From: Trichobilharzia szidati
Lineage: Eukaryota; Platyhelminthes; Trematoda; Strigeidida; Schistosomatidae
Reading direction: 5' to 3'
Length of the DNA: 64,000 nucleotides
NCBI GenBank assembly: GCA_944472155.2
Contig: OX235279.1
Coordinates: 158,246,199-158,310,198, forward strand
Position numbers and translations under genes: made by a program. Below are positions 34,285 through 44,245 of this stretch, in pieces; within the stretch, counting starts at the first letter, position 1, and every line of letters begins with the position of its first letter. The notes under the pieces are model-generated. The model saw only the letters and a program-made list of their open reading frames with translations, was not told the origin of the DNA and did not search any database.

Positions 34285-35330
34285 TAAATAAAAGAACTCG
34301 TTAATGATATAAGTATAAAACTTGAGCACTGTGGTACAGTATAACTCCATTACAGATAAGATTTTATTTTGATAAATCATACAGTTTTGTATAGTAATAT
34401 TAACTGATGACATTTCAAGCACAATTTATTACTGCTCATAATCACATCAAGGCACTACTCACACAACTTTCTTGCTTCATTTATGTACATGAGTGAAATA
34501 ACACCAACCAATTACAGTCGGACGGGAAATAAGATGTTTTTATAGTCAAAATAAGTCACTTGTTAGAATGTCATGATGTACTTGAATTGAAATAGAATTT
34601 TAAGATTATTTATTATCCTCCTCTGATTTAACTGGTGGTAATAATATCTTCCATATTTCTGGTATTTGCATTGAGTCATTCCTATTGCGTGTGTTGGGTG
34701 TAGACTCGATGAAGAAGAATTCAGTAATCAACCTCTCTCTCCACCTACGTAGATTACGTTTTAGAATTTTAACCCTCTCACACTACCCTATTTCTGGATA
34801 GTGTGTTAATGCATGCAGTGCAATTGCTGAGGTTTTTTCTAAATGACTTATTTTCGTGGGATCAATCATTCTAACCTTAGTCATATTCTTATGTTCGGAT
34901 AATTTCACTACTCTTGATCAAATAGCTTGACCTATGTAGTTGACCTGACTCACAGTCATTGTAGGGTATTTTGTAAATTATATTATTTTGTTTAATTGGG
35001 TTCACCAGGTCCTTTAGTTTACAGAGATTGTCTCTGAGCGAGTTTGTAGATTTGAACGTCACCCTAATTCCTGCTTTATTCAGAATCCTACGTAGGGTCT
35101 CAGATGTACCCTCCTTATATGGTAAAGCTGTAGATGCCGTATATTTTTTCTTATTTATGTTATCTCTGTTAGTAGCACCATTATTTTTATTTTACTTTTG
35201 ACCTTTTTTGATCTTCCTAATGAATTTTATAGGATAGTTATTTAACATCAAAGCGTCTTCTATCTGTTTTATTTCGTTAGTGTTTTCAATGAATTGAGTT
35301 TCCTTGTATTAAGTACTCACTAGTTGACGA
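34285..35330 (-). pseudogene. Penelope-like element, endonuclease region and 3' UTR
   Basis: From high to low coordinates on the minus strand: LPYKEGTSETLRRILNKAGI (about 35040-35130), FKSTNSLRDNLCKLKD, then IIYKIPYNDCES before the GIY-YIG core, which is frameshifted near QVNYIGQAI (about 34930-34955). Then KLSEHKNMTKVRMIDPTKIS, the C-terminus near 34690-34770 and a UTR. This is the classical PLE layout of RT-linker then GIY-YIG. The UTR (34285-34445) is shared with 29210-29480 and 47710-47870. Stops and frameshifts make it a relic. Confidence 0.82.
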
Positions 35331-35334
35331 TGCA

Positions 35335-35985
35335 CGTGCTCACCAGTGAGTGATGGGGTGTGTTTCCACTACCACTAAAAATCAGGTGACCTGGAGTTAT
35401 TAATCCTAGTAAGAATACCGATGTATTTGTTCAAGTAGCCCCTTAATCCAAAACGAGAGTGGTAATTTCTGCCGGACAGCCTTTACCTACAAATGTGCAG
35501 TCACAGACCTCATTGATCGGTGATATGTTTTCATTTGACCATCCTACCTGACTCCACCTCAGACTAATCCTTTGTCACTTAACATTGCTTGATGAGGGGT
35601 GTGATGCCTCAGTATGCGTATCGCCTACCCCATCTATCTCAATCAATTCAGCTCCTTGCGTTTATCAGTTGGTATAAAGCAGCAGAAATCTTTTGGCGTT
35701 TGCTGACACTAGGTTTCAGGTTATCAAAAGTCTTTGGCAAATTTCTTCAGGGTGCATTTTGCTGCCAGTCTCAGATAGGTGTTAAGCCATTTTCTAAATT
35801 ACAGTACTGCTTCCAAAACCTTATCAACATCGTTCAAAGCCTGTGTGACAATGCTGCGTGTGTAAAGTGATCCGCGAAAGAAAACTCAGCAATGCCTCTG
35901 AAATGAAGACAGAAGTATAACAATACTGCCTACAGTCGTCGATGATATACCTGATTGGGTCATACTGCAGGCCGTGAAGAGAAAG
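35335..35985. other. Stretch with an unassigned 93-residue ORF
   Basis: An open frame at 35589-35870 (plus; MMRGVMPQYAYRLPHLSQSI at its start) has no recognisable motif. Its surroundings show no promoter or splice evidence, and it may be old repeat DNA. Confidence 0.3.
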
Positions 35986-35989
35986 AAGA

Positions 35990-36296
35990 CATGCATATGT
36001 TGGACCGTTAAAAAGGCCTGAACTTCACAGATGATTTAGTTTTAAGGTCACACAGACAAGAACACCTACAAGCAAAAACGAACAACTTGGTAGAAGAAGC
36101 AGGCAGCAAAGACAGGAATTCAGGTAAATACAGACAAGACATAAGTAATGAAGATACCTAAGCAGCAATAACAGCTAACACCAATCACCACCAGCAGGAA
36201 ACATTTGAAAGGAGCCACTTCTTTCTCTTGCCTAGGCAGCATTGTTTGAAGATTTCAAAGCCGTTCAGAAGAAGAAAATCAAGAAAAACCTTGATT
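35990..36296 (+). mobile_element. RTE-like LINE fragment, part 1 (before SINE pair)
   Basis: Plus-strand RTE relic: GGCCTGAACTTCACAGATGA is the LDFADD region, then the KSNNLVEEA and VNTDKT-like blocks, up to CAAGAAAAACCTTGATT, the block equivalent to RQTLINLK. It resumes after the SINE pair at 37026. Confidence 0.7.
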
Positions 36297-36655
36297 AGTT
36301 ATAGGATTTCATCATGAGCTGACATCATTTAGAAAACCATTTGATAACCTGAAAGTACTGGACAGCTGTTTCTTCCTAGTTTGGGACTCTTCGGCAATAC
36401 GCACCCACCATCAGGGACAGAACCGAGGACCTACTGGTGACAAGGAGAGCTCGCAAACCATTAAGCCACTGCGACCAGATCCAATGGCCCATGAATTGCA
36501 ACTTCTGCTAATTCACGACATAGCGAGACCGCTAGCCAATGTCTTCGGCGAGTATTTGTTCTCACACCCGATCTGCTGCACCCTACTGGCCACGACTTCA
36601 CACTAAAAATCCAGGTAACTACCAATGTCAGCTCATGATGAAATCCTGTAACCAA
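36297..36655 (-). repeat. Hammerhead SINE (left member of a head-to-head pair), with terminal inverted repeats
   Basis: On the minus strand: a tRNA-like head with A box CAGTGGCTTAATGGTTTGCG (about 36455-36475) and a damaged B box GGTTCTGTCCC (about 36418), then the hammerhead region 36355-36400: CCGAAGAGTCCCAAACTAGG then AAGAAACAGCTGTCCAG. The core has CGAAGAG for CTGATGAG and AAGAAA for ACGAAA, so cleavage is doubtful, though GTC is kept. The outer ends 36298-36325 and 36625-36652 are inverted repeats (28 bp, one mismatch), a feature also visible in the 41.1-kb copy. Confidence 0.8.
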
Positions 36656-36726
36656 TCCATCAAATCCCTAAAATCCAATACTTGAATGTCAATGAGATGC
36701 TCACTGGCGACTGGCCCTATTCAAGT

Positions 36727-37025
36727 AGGTAGTTACCTGGAGTTCTGTTGTGAAGTCGTGACCAGTAGGGTGCAGCAGATCGGGTGTGAGAACAAATACT
36801 CGCCGAAGACATTGGCTAGCGGTCACGCTATGTCGTGAATTAGCAGAAGTTGCAATTCATGGGCCATTGGATCTGGTCGCAGTGGCTTAATGGTTTGCGA
36901 GCTCTCCTTGTCACCAGTAGGTCCTCGGTTCTATCCCTGGTGGTGGGTGCGTATTGCCGAAGAGTCCCAAACTAGGAAGAAACAGCTGTCCAGTACTTCC
37001 AGGTTATCCAATGGTTCTCTACTTG
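36727..37025 (+). repeat. Hammerhead SINE (right member of the pair)
   Basis: Near-exact reverse complement of the left member over about 290 bp: head at about 36878-36935 (GGTCGCAGTGGCTTAATGG, GGTTCTATCCCTGG), ribozyme region at 36955-36998 with the same changed core. It lacks the terminal inverted-repeat piece of the left member, ending at GGTTCTCTACTTG. A spacer of about 70 bp of unrelated sequence separates the two. Confidence 0.8.
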
Positions 37026-37280
37026 AAAACCTTGATTCATCTTAAATTAGTGTGCAAATCTACTACACTGAGCATAAACAGTAAGATTCGGATTTTTAAC
37101 ACTAGTGTCAAGTCAGTGAGTACTTCTACATAGTTTAGAGACTTAGTCTGCTGCGGGAAGTATTTCCAACAAGTTACAGTAGAGTTTCATCAACAGTTAG
37201 CATCCCTGTCTGAATAATGGAGAACAGACGAGTAGTCGAAAAGGATAAGCAACAAGGAACTGCGGGAAGGAATAAACCAA
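37026..37280 (+). mobile_element. RTE-like LINE fragment, part 2 (after SINE pair)
   Basis: Resumes with AAAACCTTGATTCATCTTAA, repeating the AAAACCTTGATT that ends part 1 (target-site duplication 36285-36296 / 37026-37037). It continues with the block equivalent to SINSKIRIFNTSVKSV (about 37065-37115) and fades by 37280. Confidence 0.7.
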
Positions 37281-37879
37281 GCAAGTTTTATGAATTTGTC
37301 CTCTGGGAATGGACTCCAACACCCTTATGCAACTAGTAAGAATTCAGACACTGAACCACTGGTGCACATGTCATCCTCAATATTAGAACTAGATATATGA
37401 GCAAACAATACTGTTTGCAATTAGATCTTCTTCAGGCTTTACTGTGATCTATTTAGCTTTATATGTAAAAATTTAACCAGTGGCGGTTAGTTTGTAGATC
37501 ACATACTACTAATAATAATGTACGGAATATTTCGAACGCCAATAATAACAATGATCATAGTGATAGCAAAAATAATGATAATGAGGTTTCTGCAGGTGGC
37601 GATAAGAATTACAAAGGTAGTAATATGTGTATATGTAGGCAATTAAATAAATAAATTAGGTCAAATCTTAGAAGTTATGTAATACTGAAGGTGAAGTGGA
37701 TAGAGTTTAAATAAATATCAAATAAGAAAGGGTGGGAGAGTTTTTAATTAGAATTTACCAAGGCCAAGGGAGAGACATAGCTTGAACAAAATACTTCTGT
37801 ATGCAAATCCTAGGATTGGTCACTCCAATTCCTATAGCTTCGGCTATGTGTAAAAGGTGGGTTCGAATTCCGTTCGAAA

Positions 37880-39180
37880 GTTTCAATGGAATGTGTGATA
37901 GATAAATTTGAACGCATTTCTTCTGTCCACTTGGTGACAGCTGTCATCAATCAAATGAGACGAAATAGAACTTCGTATAGACTTTGTTTGCCCTTTTTGA
38001 AACTATGAAGGAAGATGCTCAGTAAAACATTTGTTGAGCTGTCTGGCTGTTCGCCCTATACAGCTTTCTTCATAGGAGCAGCTAAAATGTTTAAATGCAC
38101 ATAGAAGTGGCACAGCTAGGTAGCTTGTCCTTCGCCTGGAAAATGACAAAAGGTGGTGGCAATATAAGTCCATTTTATTGCTCTAGATAATGGTAGATTT
38201 AGAAATTTACTAGCCACGTCCCCATTGAATGGCATTTTCAGGAACAGTTGTTTCTTATTTTAACTGTCAACTTTATTATACCTGGTGTTCATTTGGATAA
38301 ACGTACTTTGGTGCATCTTAAATCACTTTCTTGGGAGTAATCTGCACAGATCCTTGTCGCTCTATTCGTGAGGCATCTGACCAAACTGATTTGGTAACGG
38401 ATTCATACAGAACTGCAGAAATGTGTTTACCGTCCTACACACATGGGTTTTCTGTAGATATCTCTATTGAGCTAACCATCCTCTCTTCTGCTCAACTGGA
38501 CATCAAGGAATTGTAATCTACAATCGCGCTCTTCTTCACAGGCGATGATGAGCGGTGGAAGTGCATCACTACATTTTATTAACCTTTCATTCTTGTCAGC
38601 TTTCTCCTCAAGGACAATAAACGTATCATCAGCATAATGAAATTAAGAATCCATTTTATCTTTTACTTGTTTCAATGGACCATTTTCTAGTTTAGCAAGA
38701 AAGAAATCTGCCAAATTCGGGTCCAATGGAAAACCCATGGCAATACATTCAATTTCTTTGTAATAAAGGTTGCTGAACGTGAAGTGTACATTCATAGTGC
38801 ACCTTAGAAGCAACTCTTTGAGACTAGTATTTGGAATTCCAATATCGAACTGCTTTTCTAGTATTTGTTGGCAGGTGAATTCCACAGTCTGGATTAACGG
38901 TACATTGGAGAGCAGTGGTGCAATATCTAAGGATAGCATTTAATTCCCATTTACATTTACATCATGTAGCCTAGAAATTAATCCAAAGACGTGGTTAACA
39001 CTATGACTTGTCACTTTCTTGTGTAATGGTTGGGGGAGTTCACCTAGCCACTGTGACACACCATGGTAGGTGGAATTAGACTTGTCTAGAACTGGGCGAA
39101 GAGGAAGTTCTGGTTTATGTAATTTAAGCAAACTACTTCCAGTAGGTTTAGGGATGTTTCAGGCTGCCTCTGAGATTACT
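37880..39180 (-). pseudogene. Penelope-like element, longest copy: RT with YADD plus GIY-YIG start
   Basis: On the minus strand: KLHKPELPLRPVLDKSN (about 39070-39130) and HSVNHVFGLISRL, then an in-frame stop just before MLSLDIAPLLSNVPLIQT (38880-38939). Then IPNTSLKELLLRCTMNVHFT, MGFPLDPNLADFFLAKLE (RT motif B region), a second stop, HYADDTFIVLEE with the catalytic YADD at 38625-38636, CRLQFLDVQLSRRE (about 38495-38520), and finally a GIY-YIG-like CSYEESCIGRTARQLN (about 38030-38080). This order is RT then endonuclease, the hallmark of PLEs. Key RT residues survive, but several stops and frameshifts break it. Confidence 0.88.
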
Positions 39181-39406
39181 CTACTTTTCCTCACCTCCTT
39201 AAGATTGTTTGTTAGCTGCTTTTCCTCAGTATATCAGTTTCATTAGATAGACCAATTTATAGTACAAAGTGGTCTGTTTAGTAAATTTCAATATATATCT
39301 TTAGTTACTTAAACAAATATGAGTAGTATAATATAAATCAAAAATAAATACAGGACTTGTTGCGATATGAAATAATGTGTATGTCTATTCGAATGTATGA
39401 ACTCAC

Positions 39407-39501
39407 CAATAGTTTGGTAGATACATTTCTATTTTCTTCCGTCAAATCCTTATTTAGACTATCAAGAGCTGACAGTCTTCCCTTCTGTGTTTCAATGACA
39501 C
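39407..39501 (-). CDS. Coding exon, coiled-coil-like protein
   Basis: A 95-bp minus-strand exon. Acceptor TTTTCACTTACACTGCAG and donor TTG|GTGAGT are both strong. It enters in phase 1 (GT completes a Ser codon begun by the final A of the exon at 40908) and ends in phase 0, matching the next exon at 29137. The residues VIETQKGRLSALDSLNKDLT and EENRNVSTKLL have coiled-coil character. The next intron is about 10.3 kb and holds two PLE relics, RTE pieces and the SINE pair. Confidence 0.78.
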
Positions 39502-39624
39502 CTGCAGTGTAAGTGAAAATAAAATGAATCGGGCATGAATTTAGTCTAAGTACTGTAGGGTAGGATGTCATCTAACACTAAAACACTTGAAACCACCTAA
39601 ATGTGCCTGAAAACCAACTCTTGT

Positions 39625-39970
39625 AAATTAATCTGATGCCCACTAGTGGGTGACTACAGGACGATATTTCCTGGCCTTCTGTTGAGAAGTTACGACCAAT
39701 AGGTTCCATCCAGTCGGGGGTGAGGACTAATAGTCTCCGATGATACTGGCTGCCGGCGGTACTATAAGTTACGAGCTGATAGCAGCTGGAATTCATGAGC
39801 CACTGGATTCTGACCCAGGGGCTGAATGGTTAACTGGCATCCTTTGTAAAATCAATCTCTTCTGGAATCATATGTGCTTACTGCTGAATAGTCTTAAATT
39901 AGAATGAGGTAGCTGTCTAGTGTGTTCCCAGGTTTTCAGTGAATCTCTAACTGACGTTAGTTTGTGACAC
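39625..39970 (+). repeat. Degenerate hammerhead SINE
   Basis: The order is the same as the right member at 36727-37025: CTACAGGACGATATTTCCTG, GGGGTGAGGACTAATAGTCT, CACTGGATTCTGACCCAGGG (head), then TGCTGAATAGTCTTAAATTA and GGTAGCTGTCTAGTGTGTTC in place of the ribozyme. The GAAA core is lost. It begins about 120 bp upstream of the exon at 39501 in the gene's direction. Confidence 0.65.
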
Positions 39971-40154
39971 AAAATATAGTGATAGTGATGCATCTGTTAA
40001 CAATAATTAGTGAGTACCTACACGTCAAAGAAGGATGACGAATTATCAAGGAATTTAATGCTAACCAATAAAGGGTAGAAGTGTTTCTGAAAATTAAAAC
40101 AGGTTTTTGCATAATGCATGAAATGAAAAGAATAAACGGTCATACAAAAAAGGT

Positions 40155-40385
40155 AAAGGTGAATGAATGCTTGCCAGGCATGTAGGAGATCTGGTTTCTC
40201 TTCCCGACCACCAATGCACTTATAAACCTCTCCCAGTTTATTAAACGGTAGTAAGCTTCGAAGAAAGAGAAGGTTGGACGTTAAGCTGTCAAAACCACCA
40301 CATAAAAACACTAACACTGCTGAAACTTCAGGAGAAGCTTGAAGCTCTATATTTCACTTGAAACACAAGGAATCAAAGAAATTAA
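40155..40385 (+). repeat. tRNA-derived SINE, diverged
   Basis: Body and tail in the order of 11990-12150: AAACCTCTCCCAGTTTATTA, GAAGAAAGAGAAGGTTGGAC, AACACTAACACTGCTGAAAC, GAAGCTTGAAGCTCTATATT. The head is decayed. Confidence 0.6.
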
Positions 40386-40554
40386 ATGGTGAAGTGGGAA
40401 GAATAATAAGAAGTAACAGTGGTATTAATAATCATAACTTATAAATGTAATAAAGATCGGAGTAAATAATTAGTTTTCACTGAACAGCAAATATACTTCT
40501 TCGCTCAATTTATTGTTTCCTCACCCCCCAACAGAAGACATTTGGTTTTATACC

Positions 40555-40765
40555 TCGCATTTCAAGCAGAATATAAGGCTTTGATCTTTCGAAATCCCAA
40601 TGGTAGTAGTAGGTTGGAATTGTCAGTCTCACACCTAACTGTCCTCGCCTCTTCTCCAGACTTACTACTGGCTGCTGCTAAATCAGCTGAAGTTCGGCCA
40701 TGAATTCGAATCTGGGCCCTCGCAGTTGGTTAGTGGGCATTGTACCATTAAACCACAGACGTTAC
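40555..40765 (-). repeat. tRNA-derived SINE, diverged
   Basis: Reversed tail TCAAGCAGAATATAAGGCTT at the low end, CACACCTAACTGTCCTCGCC in the body, and a tRNA-like head at 40705-40760 (GAATTCGAATCTGGGCCC and TTAGTGGGCATTGTACCATT in plus orientation). Confidence 0.6.
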
Positions 40766-40907
40766 AATAGAAGGCATGGTTTTCACAAATCCTTAAAAAA
40801 GTGGAATATGATAAAACATTTGAAAATATACTTCATATTATTATTATTTTTGAATTCTCTGATGTGAGAATAAAAGAAAATTCTTAAATGATTAATAATG
40901 AACAAAC

Positions 40908-41037
40908 TTAGAGTTCCTTCATGCTCTTTCTTTAAACATTCATGCCTTTGAAGCAGTTCATCGTACGAACTTTGGAGTATAGTTTTCTCGATGGAGAGAT
41001 TTTTCAGCTGAATATTCTTGTCTCTTAATGCAGCTAT
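40908..41037 (-). CDS. Coding exon, coiled-coil-like protein
   Basis: A 130-bp minus-strand exon, 43 codons plus one base. Acceptor CTCTACACCATAG; donor CTAA|GTTTGT, the weakest of this series. It enters in phase 0 after the exon at 42139 and leaves in phase 1, exactly what the next exon (39501) needs. It reads IAALRDKNIQLKNLSIEKTI then LQSSYDELLQRHECLKKEHE, with regular Leu/Ile spacing and high charge, strongly coiled-coil-like. The reading frame stays open past the donor by chance. Confidence 0.72.
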
Positions 41038-41107
41038 CTATGGTGTAGAGAGCAAAAACATTTTAGAGAAGGAATAACTAAATGATTATATATATATATA
41101 TGCTTAA

Positions 41108-41420
41108 AGTAGATTTCATTAGGAACTGACACGTCAGTTAGAGAATTACTGAAAACCAAGTAGCCCTACTGGAGACCTGTTTCGTCCTAGTTGGCGAGTC
41201 TTCAGTAGTATATGCACACGACCCCAACAGGGGTCGGAACACATGGGATCTTTAAGTTTCAAGGTCAAACTTGCTGACTATTCACCCAGGCCAGCTGGGA
41301 TTCAGAATTCCTTCTCAATTTGTGTGGTCCAGCGCTACCGCCAGTATATGCCTTAGATGAGCATTCACTTGAACTTAACACAGTCAACCCACTGTTGGTT
41401 CATGACGAAATCTACACTGA
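41108..41420 (-). repeat. Hammerhead SINE with imperfect terminal inverted repeats
   Basis: The ends GTAGATTTCATTAGGAACTG (41110-41130) and GGTTCATGACGAAATCTAC (41396-41415) are imperfect inverted repeats, like those of the 36.3-kb copy. On the minus strand the ribozyme region (41188-41215) reads CTGAAGACTCGCCAACTAGG then ACGAAACAGGTCTCCAG: GAAA and GTC are present, while CTGATGAG is changed to CTGAAGAC. Upstream is a decayed tRNA-like head. Confidence 0.7.
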
Positions 41421-41564
41421 AGGTGAACGAAATCCCCAAATCATATTCACAATTGGCAAATTAATTTGCAATTTACACGGTTCCAGAAAGCGAAATTCCA
41501 CCTGTGGAAACCGAATTTATTCAGACAAAATTAAGAGATGAAAAGAACAAGTATGAAAATGGAT

Positions 41565-42040
41565 CCAATATATTGCGACAGTAGGCCAGTGGTAACGTTT
41601 CTGGCTGCATCTTTGGCTGATACATGTTCACATCTCTGAAGGGATGTCATTGCTAGTGACTGAATTTGTCGACGGCTTCTCAACAGTCGCCTCCAACCAT
41701 CTAGCACTAGTTCAAAATGCACCGTAATGTTGTATCATCTAGTTTGGTGACCGATTTGTGAACTTGACTAATATAGAATCCACATTCTAATAATTAAGCG
41801 CATGAAATGGGCATTAATCTGTAGTGACTAGACAATATACCCATAACATTCCACTAGTTTAATAATAGCATCTAAGGCAGTAGCACTGGGGAAGACACAT
41901 GTTCGAATCTCTAGTAGGAGATCATTTCCTTTCGAAGCTGTAAACACACCTAATCGGTTAGTTTCAGTAAGCACAAATAGCTACTTAAGGGCTTCCAATC
42001 AATCGTCCACCCAAACATCTAATATTACTGAAAAATGCCT
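41565..42040 (-). repeat. Two diverged satellite monomer fragments
   Basis: At 41590-41715 and 41870-42030 the plus strand has the promoter-strand wording of the satellite: CCAGTGGTAACGTTTCTGGC, CATCTCTGAAGGGATGTCAT and GCCTCCAACCATCTAGCAC in the first; GTTCGAATCTCTAGTAGGAG and CACCCAAACATCTAATA in the second. Both run opposite to the 54.6-64.0 kb array. No ribozyme core survives. Confidence 0.6.
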
Positions 42041-42138
42041 CATAATCTATTTCTACCACTACTAGTACTTATTATCATTATTTCAAAAGTTAAAATATGC
42101 AAGGTTTAGTTAACATTTTTTAAAATATTTATACTTAC

Positions 42139-42284
42139 TATCTCATGAGAAAGTTTCTGAATATCATTTTGTATTCTACCAGCTTGAAATGAACTCTCAG
42201 TGAGTAGATTTACACCTTCGCCTGAACTGTTTACCCTTGAATCTTGTAGTAGACTTGTACTCTCTTGGTCATGCAAAGCGGCGG
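42139..42284 (-). CDS. Coding exon, coiled-coil-like protein
   Basis: A minus-strand open block ending with a near-perfect donor (ATA|GTAAGTAT) in phase 0. The residues are AALHDQESTSLLQDSRVNSS, then GEGVNLLTESSFQAGRIQND and IQKLSHEI, which flow into IAALRDKN of the next exon. The acceptor chosen, TATTATATCAAG at 42285-42286, is weak and gives a phase-1 entry that does not match the phase-0 end of the exon at 44037. The true 5' edge may differ, or an exon in between may be missed. Confidence 0.62.
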
Positions 42285-42429
42285 CTTGATATAATATATT
42301 TAGTTTTTTTGTAGAAAAAAATATAACGAAATTTCGTTTAAGAATAAGATTTGAATAAATTGAATAACTTAGGGTAAATAAATAACTAGAAGACTTCACA
42401 GATCAGCTTGTCTAACTTTATTACAATTA

Positions 42430-42865
42430 ATCCAGACCCATATAAAACCTCTGCCTCCGACTGATTACTAAGCAGACTGTAGACTTTTATAATTACCAAC
42501 CCCCTACTCTCCATATTGAAGATCTGATGATAAGAAGGGATTATCAACAAGAAGGTTTGCCAACGAACGAACCAAGAACCTATCGCCCAACAAATATTCA
42601 GAAAGAAATGGATTGATTGGACGTATGCTGAGGATATCTTTAGGTGATATAATAATGCAGATAGATCCTTGAGTAGGGCCCAGATGCGTAGTCGGTGAAG
42701 AGATGGGTGTGAGTTAGAGGATGACATAGAGGAGATCGTGTGTGGGGCAACCGCGGAGCCAGCTACAAAAACACTACAGCTAATCTAGTGAAATGGAAAT
42801 GTACTTCTGAAGCCCTGTGTTCTCCTCAGAATTCATAGAAATAAAAGCAATAATAAATACCATAG
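42430..42865 (+). mobile_element. RTE 3'-end fragment
   Basis: CCAACGAACGAACCAAGAAC, CCCAACAAATATTCAGAAAG, GGATTGATTGGACGTATGCTG and GAGGAGATCGTGTGTGG follow the RTE C-terminal order. The tail is GAAGCCCTGTGTTCTCCTC with AATAATAAA. Plus orientation, frameshifted. Confidence 0.65.
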
Positions 42866-43104
42866 ACTATTTAAAGTACTAGAATACGATTGGTTATTAA
42901 TATGTACTTTTATTTCATATGGCTAATTGTCAAATGTTTTATTGTATTATAGTCAGCCATGATCATTCTAGAGCGATTGTAGAGAAACTACGAAATGATA
43001 TCATCCCACGATAACATTTGTCTTCTTAATGCCTTATTTGAACTTATGAAAGTGATTAACCGTTTCAAAACTCCAATAGAAACAAAGGTTTCTAGTTAGA
43101 GCAC

Positions 43105-43265
43105 GAATCGGCATCAGTTAAAGAGTCACTGAAAACTAGAAAGTACACTGGACGAAAGGCTTGCCTCATGTCTTGCAGGTCCTTGATTTGATTCCCAGTA
43201 GGGTCACTGGTGTGTACTGTCGAGGAGAGTCACGAAGAAGCAGAACTAAACAGATGTAGAGTATT
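43105..43265. repeat. Hammerhead-SINE remnant
   Basis: GAGTCACTGAAAACTAGAAAG and ACACTGGACGAAAGG on the left, GATTCCCAGTAGGGTCACTG and GTACTGTCGAGGAGAGTCAC on the right. These are pieces of the family's head and ribozyme end in altered order. Confidence 0.4.
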
Positions 43266-43309
43266 TTATGGTGGCTTTCAACAGTTGTTTCTCAAACTGC
43301 GGTTTAAGT

Positions 43310-43560
43310 TCATCATCTTATTATTGTTGTTTTATTTCGTTCATTTGCATTCCCAATGGAATATAGAGCTTCATGTTTGGCCTTTGAAGTTTCAATGTCA
43401 TTGATTTTTATTTTTTCCTTCGGTAGAATTGCTAGCCTCGCATCCAACCTCCCCCCTTCACTGGGCTTACTACTGACTAAGCGTGGTTTGGGATTGCGTC
43501 AGCCAGGAATCAAACCCCGCAACATGTGACTAGTAAGTGTCTTACAGGTAGTTAAATCCC
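43310..43560 (-). repeat. tRNA-derived SINE, diverged
   Basis: Reversed tail CCCAATGGAATATAGAGCTTC, body CCAACCTCCCCCCTTCACTG, head with GGAATCAAACCCCGCAACATG (B box, reversed). Minus-strand copy of the 11914-12150 family. Confidence 0.65.
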
Positions 43561-44036
43561 TACAAGCTAACATGTGATAAGGGAAGGTCACATGATAGAA
43601 TAATAGCTTATTAGACTGGTGAGCGTAGAGCCTAATGTAGAAGGCCTGTCAGGTTTTGGACTAAGCAAAATGTAGCGGTCATTTGGTGTTTGAATCAGTG
43701 AGAGGATGGTAAGTGCATCATAGTGCGGTGGTGAATTGTTGTCAGGTGTCTTAAATCCCTATATTTAAATGCATCTTTTAACAAGTATAAGTGTAATATC
43801 CTTCTTTCTTAGGCAAACCGTGTTATCACTACCCTGGACTCCAAATTAAGATGAGTCATACTAAATAACCAGCAAGTCGGTTAGTCAAGACGTAGGTCTG
43901 TCAGAGTAGCTTACCAAGTAACAATAACTGATATTATTTCTGGTCTTCAAGAAGGCTACATGTAAGCATTAAATAAAAGAATTTCTTATTTCCTTCGAAA
44001 ACTTTATACCACAAATTCATCTGCTTTACAGATTAC

Positions 44037-44093
44037 CTTCGGCTGTATTAACAATTCGGCCTGGACACTGTTAAGTTCCGCATCATCCAATAT
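44037..44093 (-). CDS. Small coding exon
   Basis: A 57-bp minus-strand block of 19 codons (ILDDAELNSVQAELLIQPK) in phase 0 at both ends. The other two frames contain stops. Acceptor TCACTATTGTAG; donor AAG|GTAATC. An acidic, Leu-containing segment, compatible with the coiled-coil protein encoded downstream. Confidence 0.58.
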
Positions 44094-44099
44094 CTACAA

Positions 44100-44245
44100 T
44101 AGTGACATGGAGAGGACCATGTAAACAGTAAATCAAATTTTTTGGGTAATCGTGGAGTTAGCTGAAAGTGATTGCAGGAAACCCGGTGGAGTGGAGCCCT
44201 ATGTTCTACTCAAAATGCAAAGAATGAATAATAATTGTTACGAAA
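44100..44245 (+). mobile_element. RTE 3'-end fragment
   Basis: GACATGGAGAGGACCATGTA, GTAATCGTGGAGTTAGCTG and GGAGCCCTATGTTCTACTC with AATAATAAT: RTE C-terminus and tail, plus orientation. It starts a few bases from the acceptor of the exon at 44093. Confidence 0.6.
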
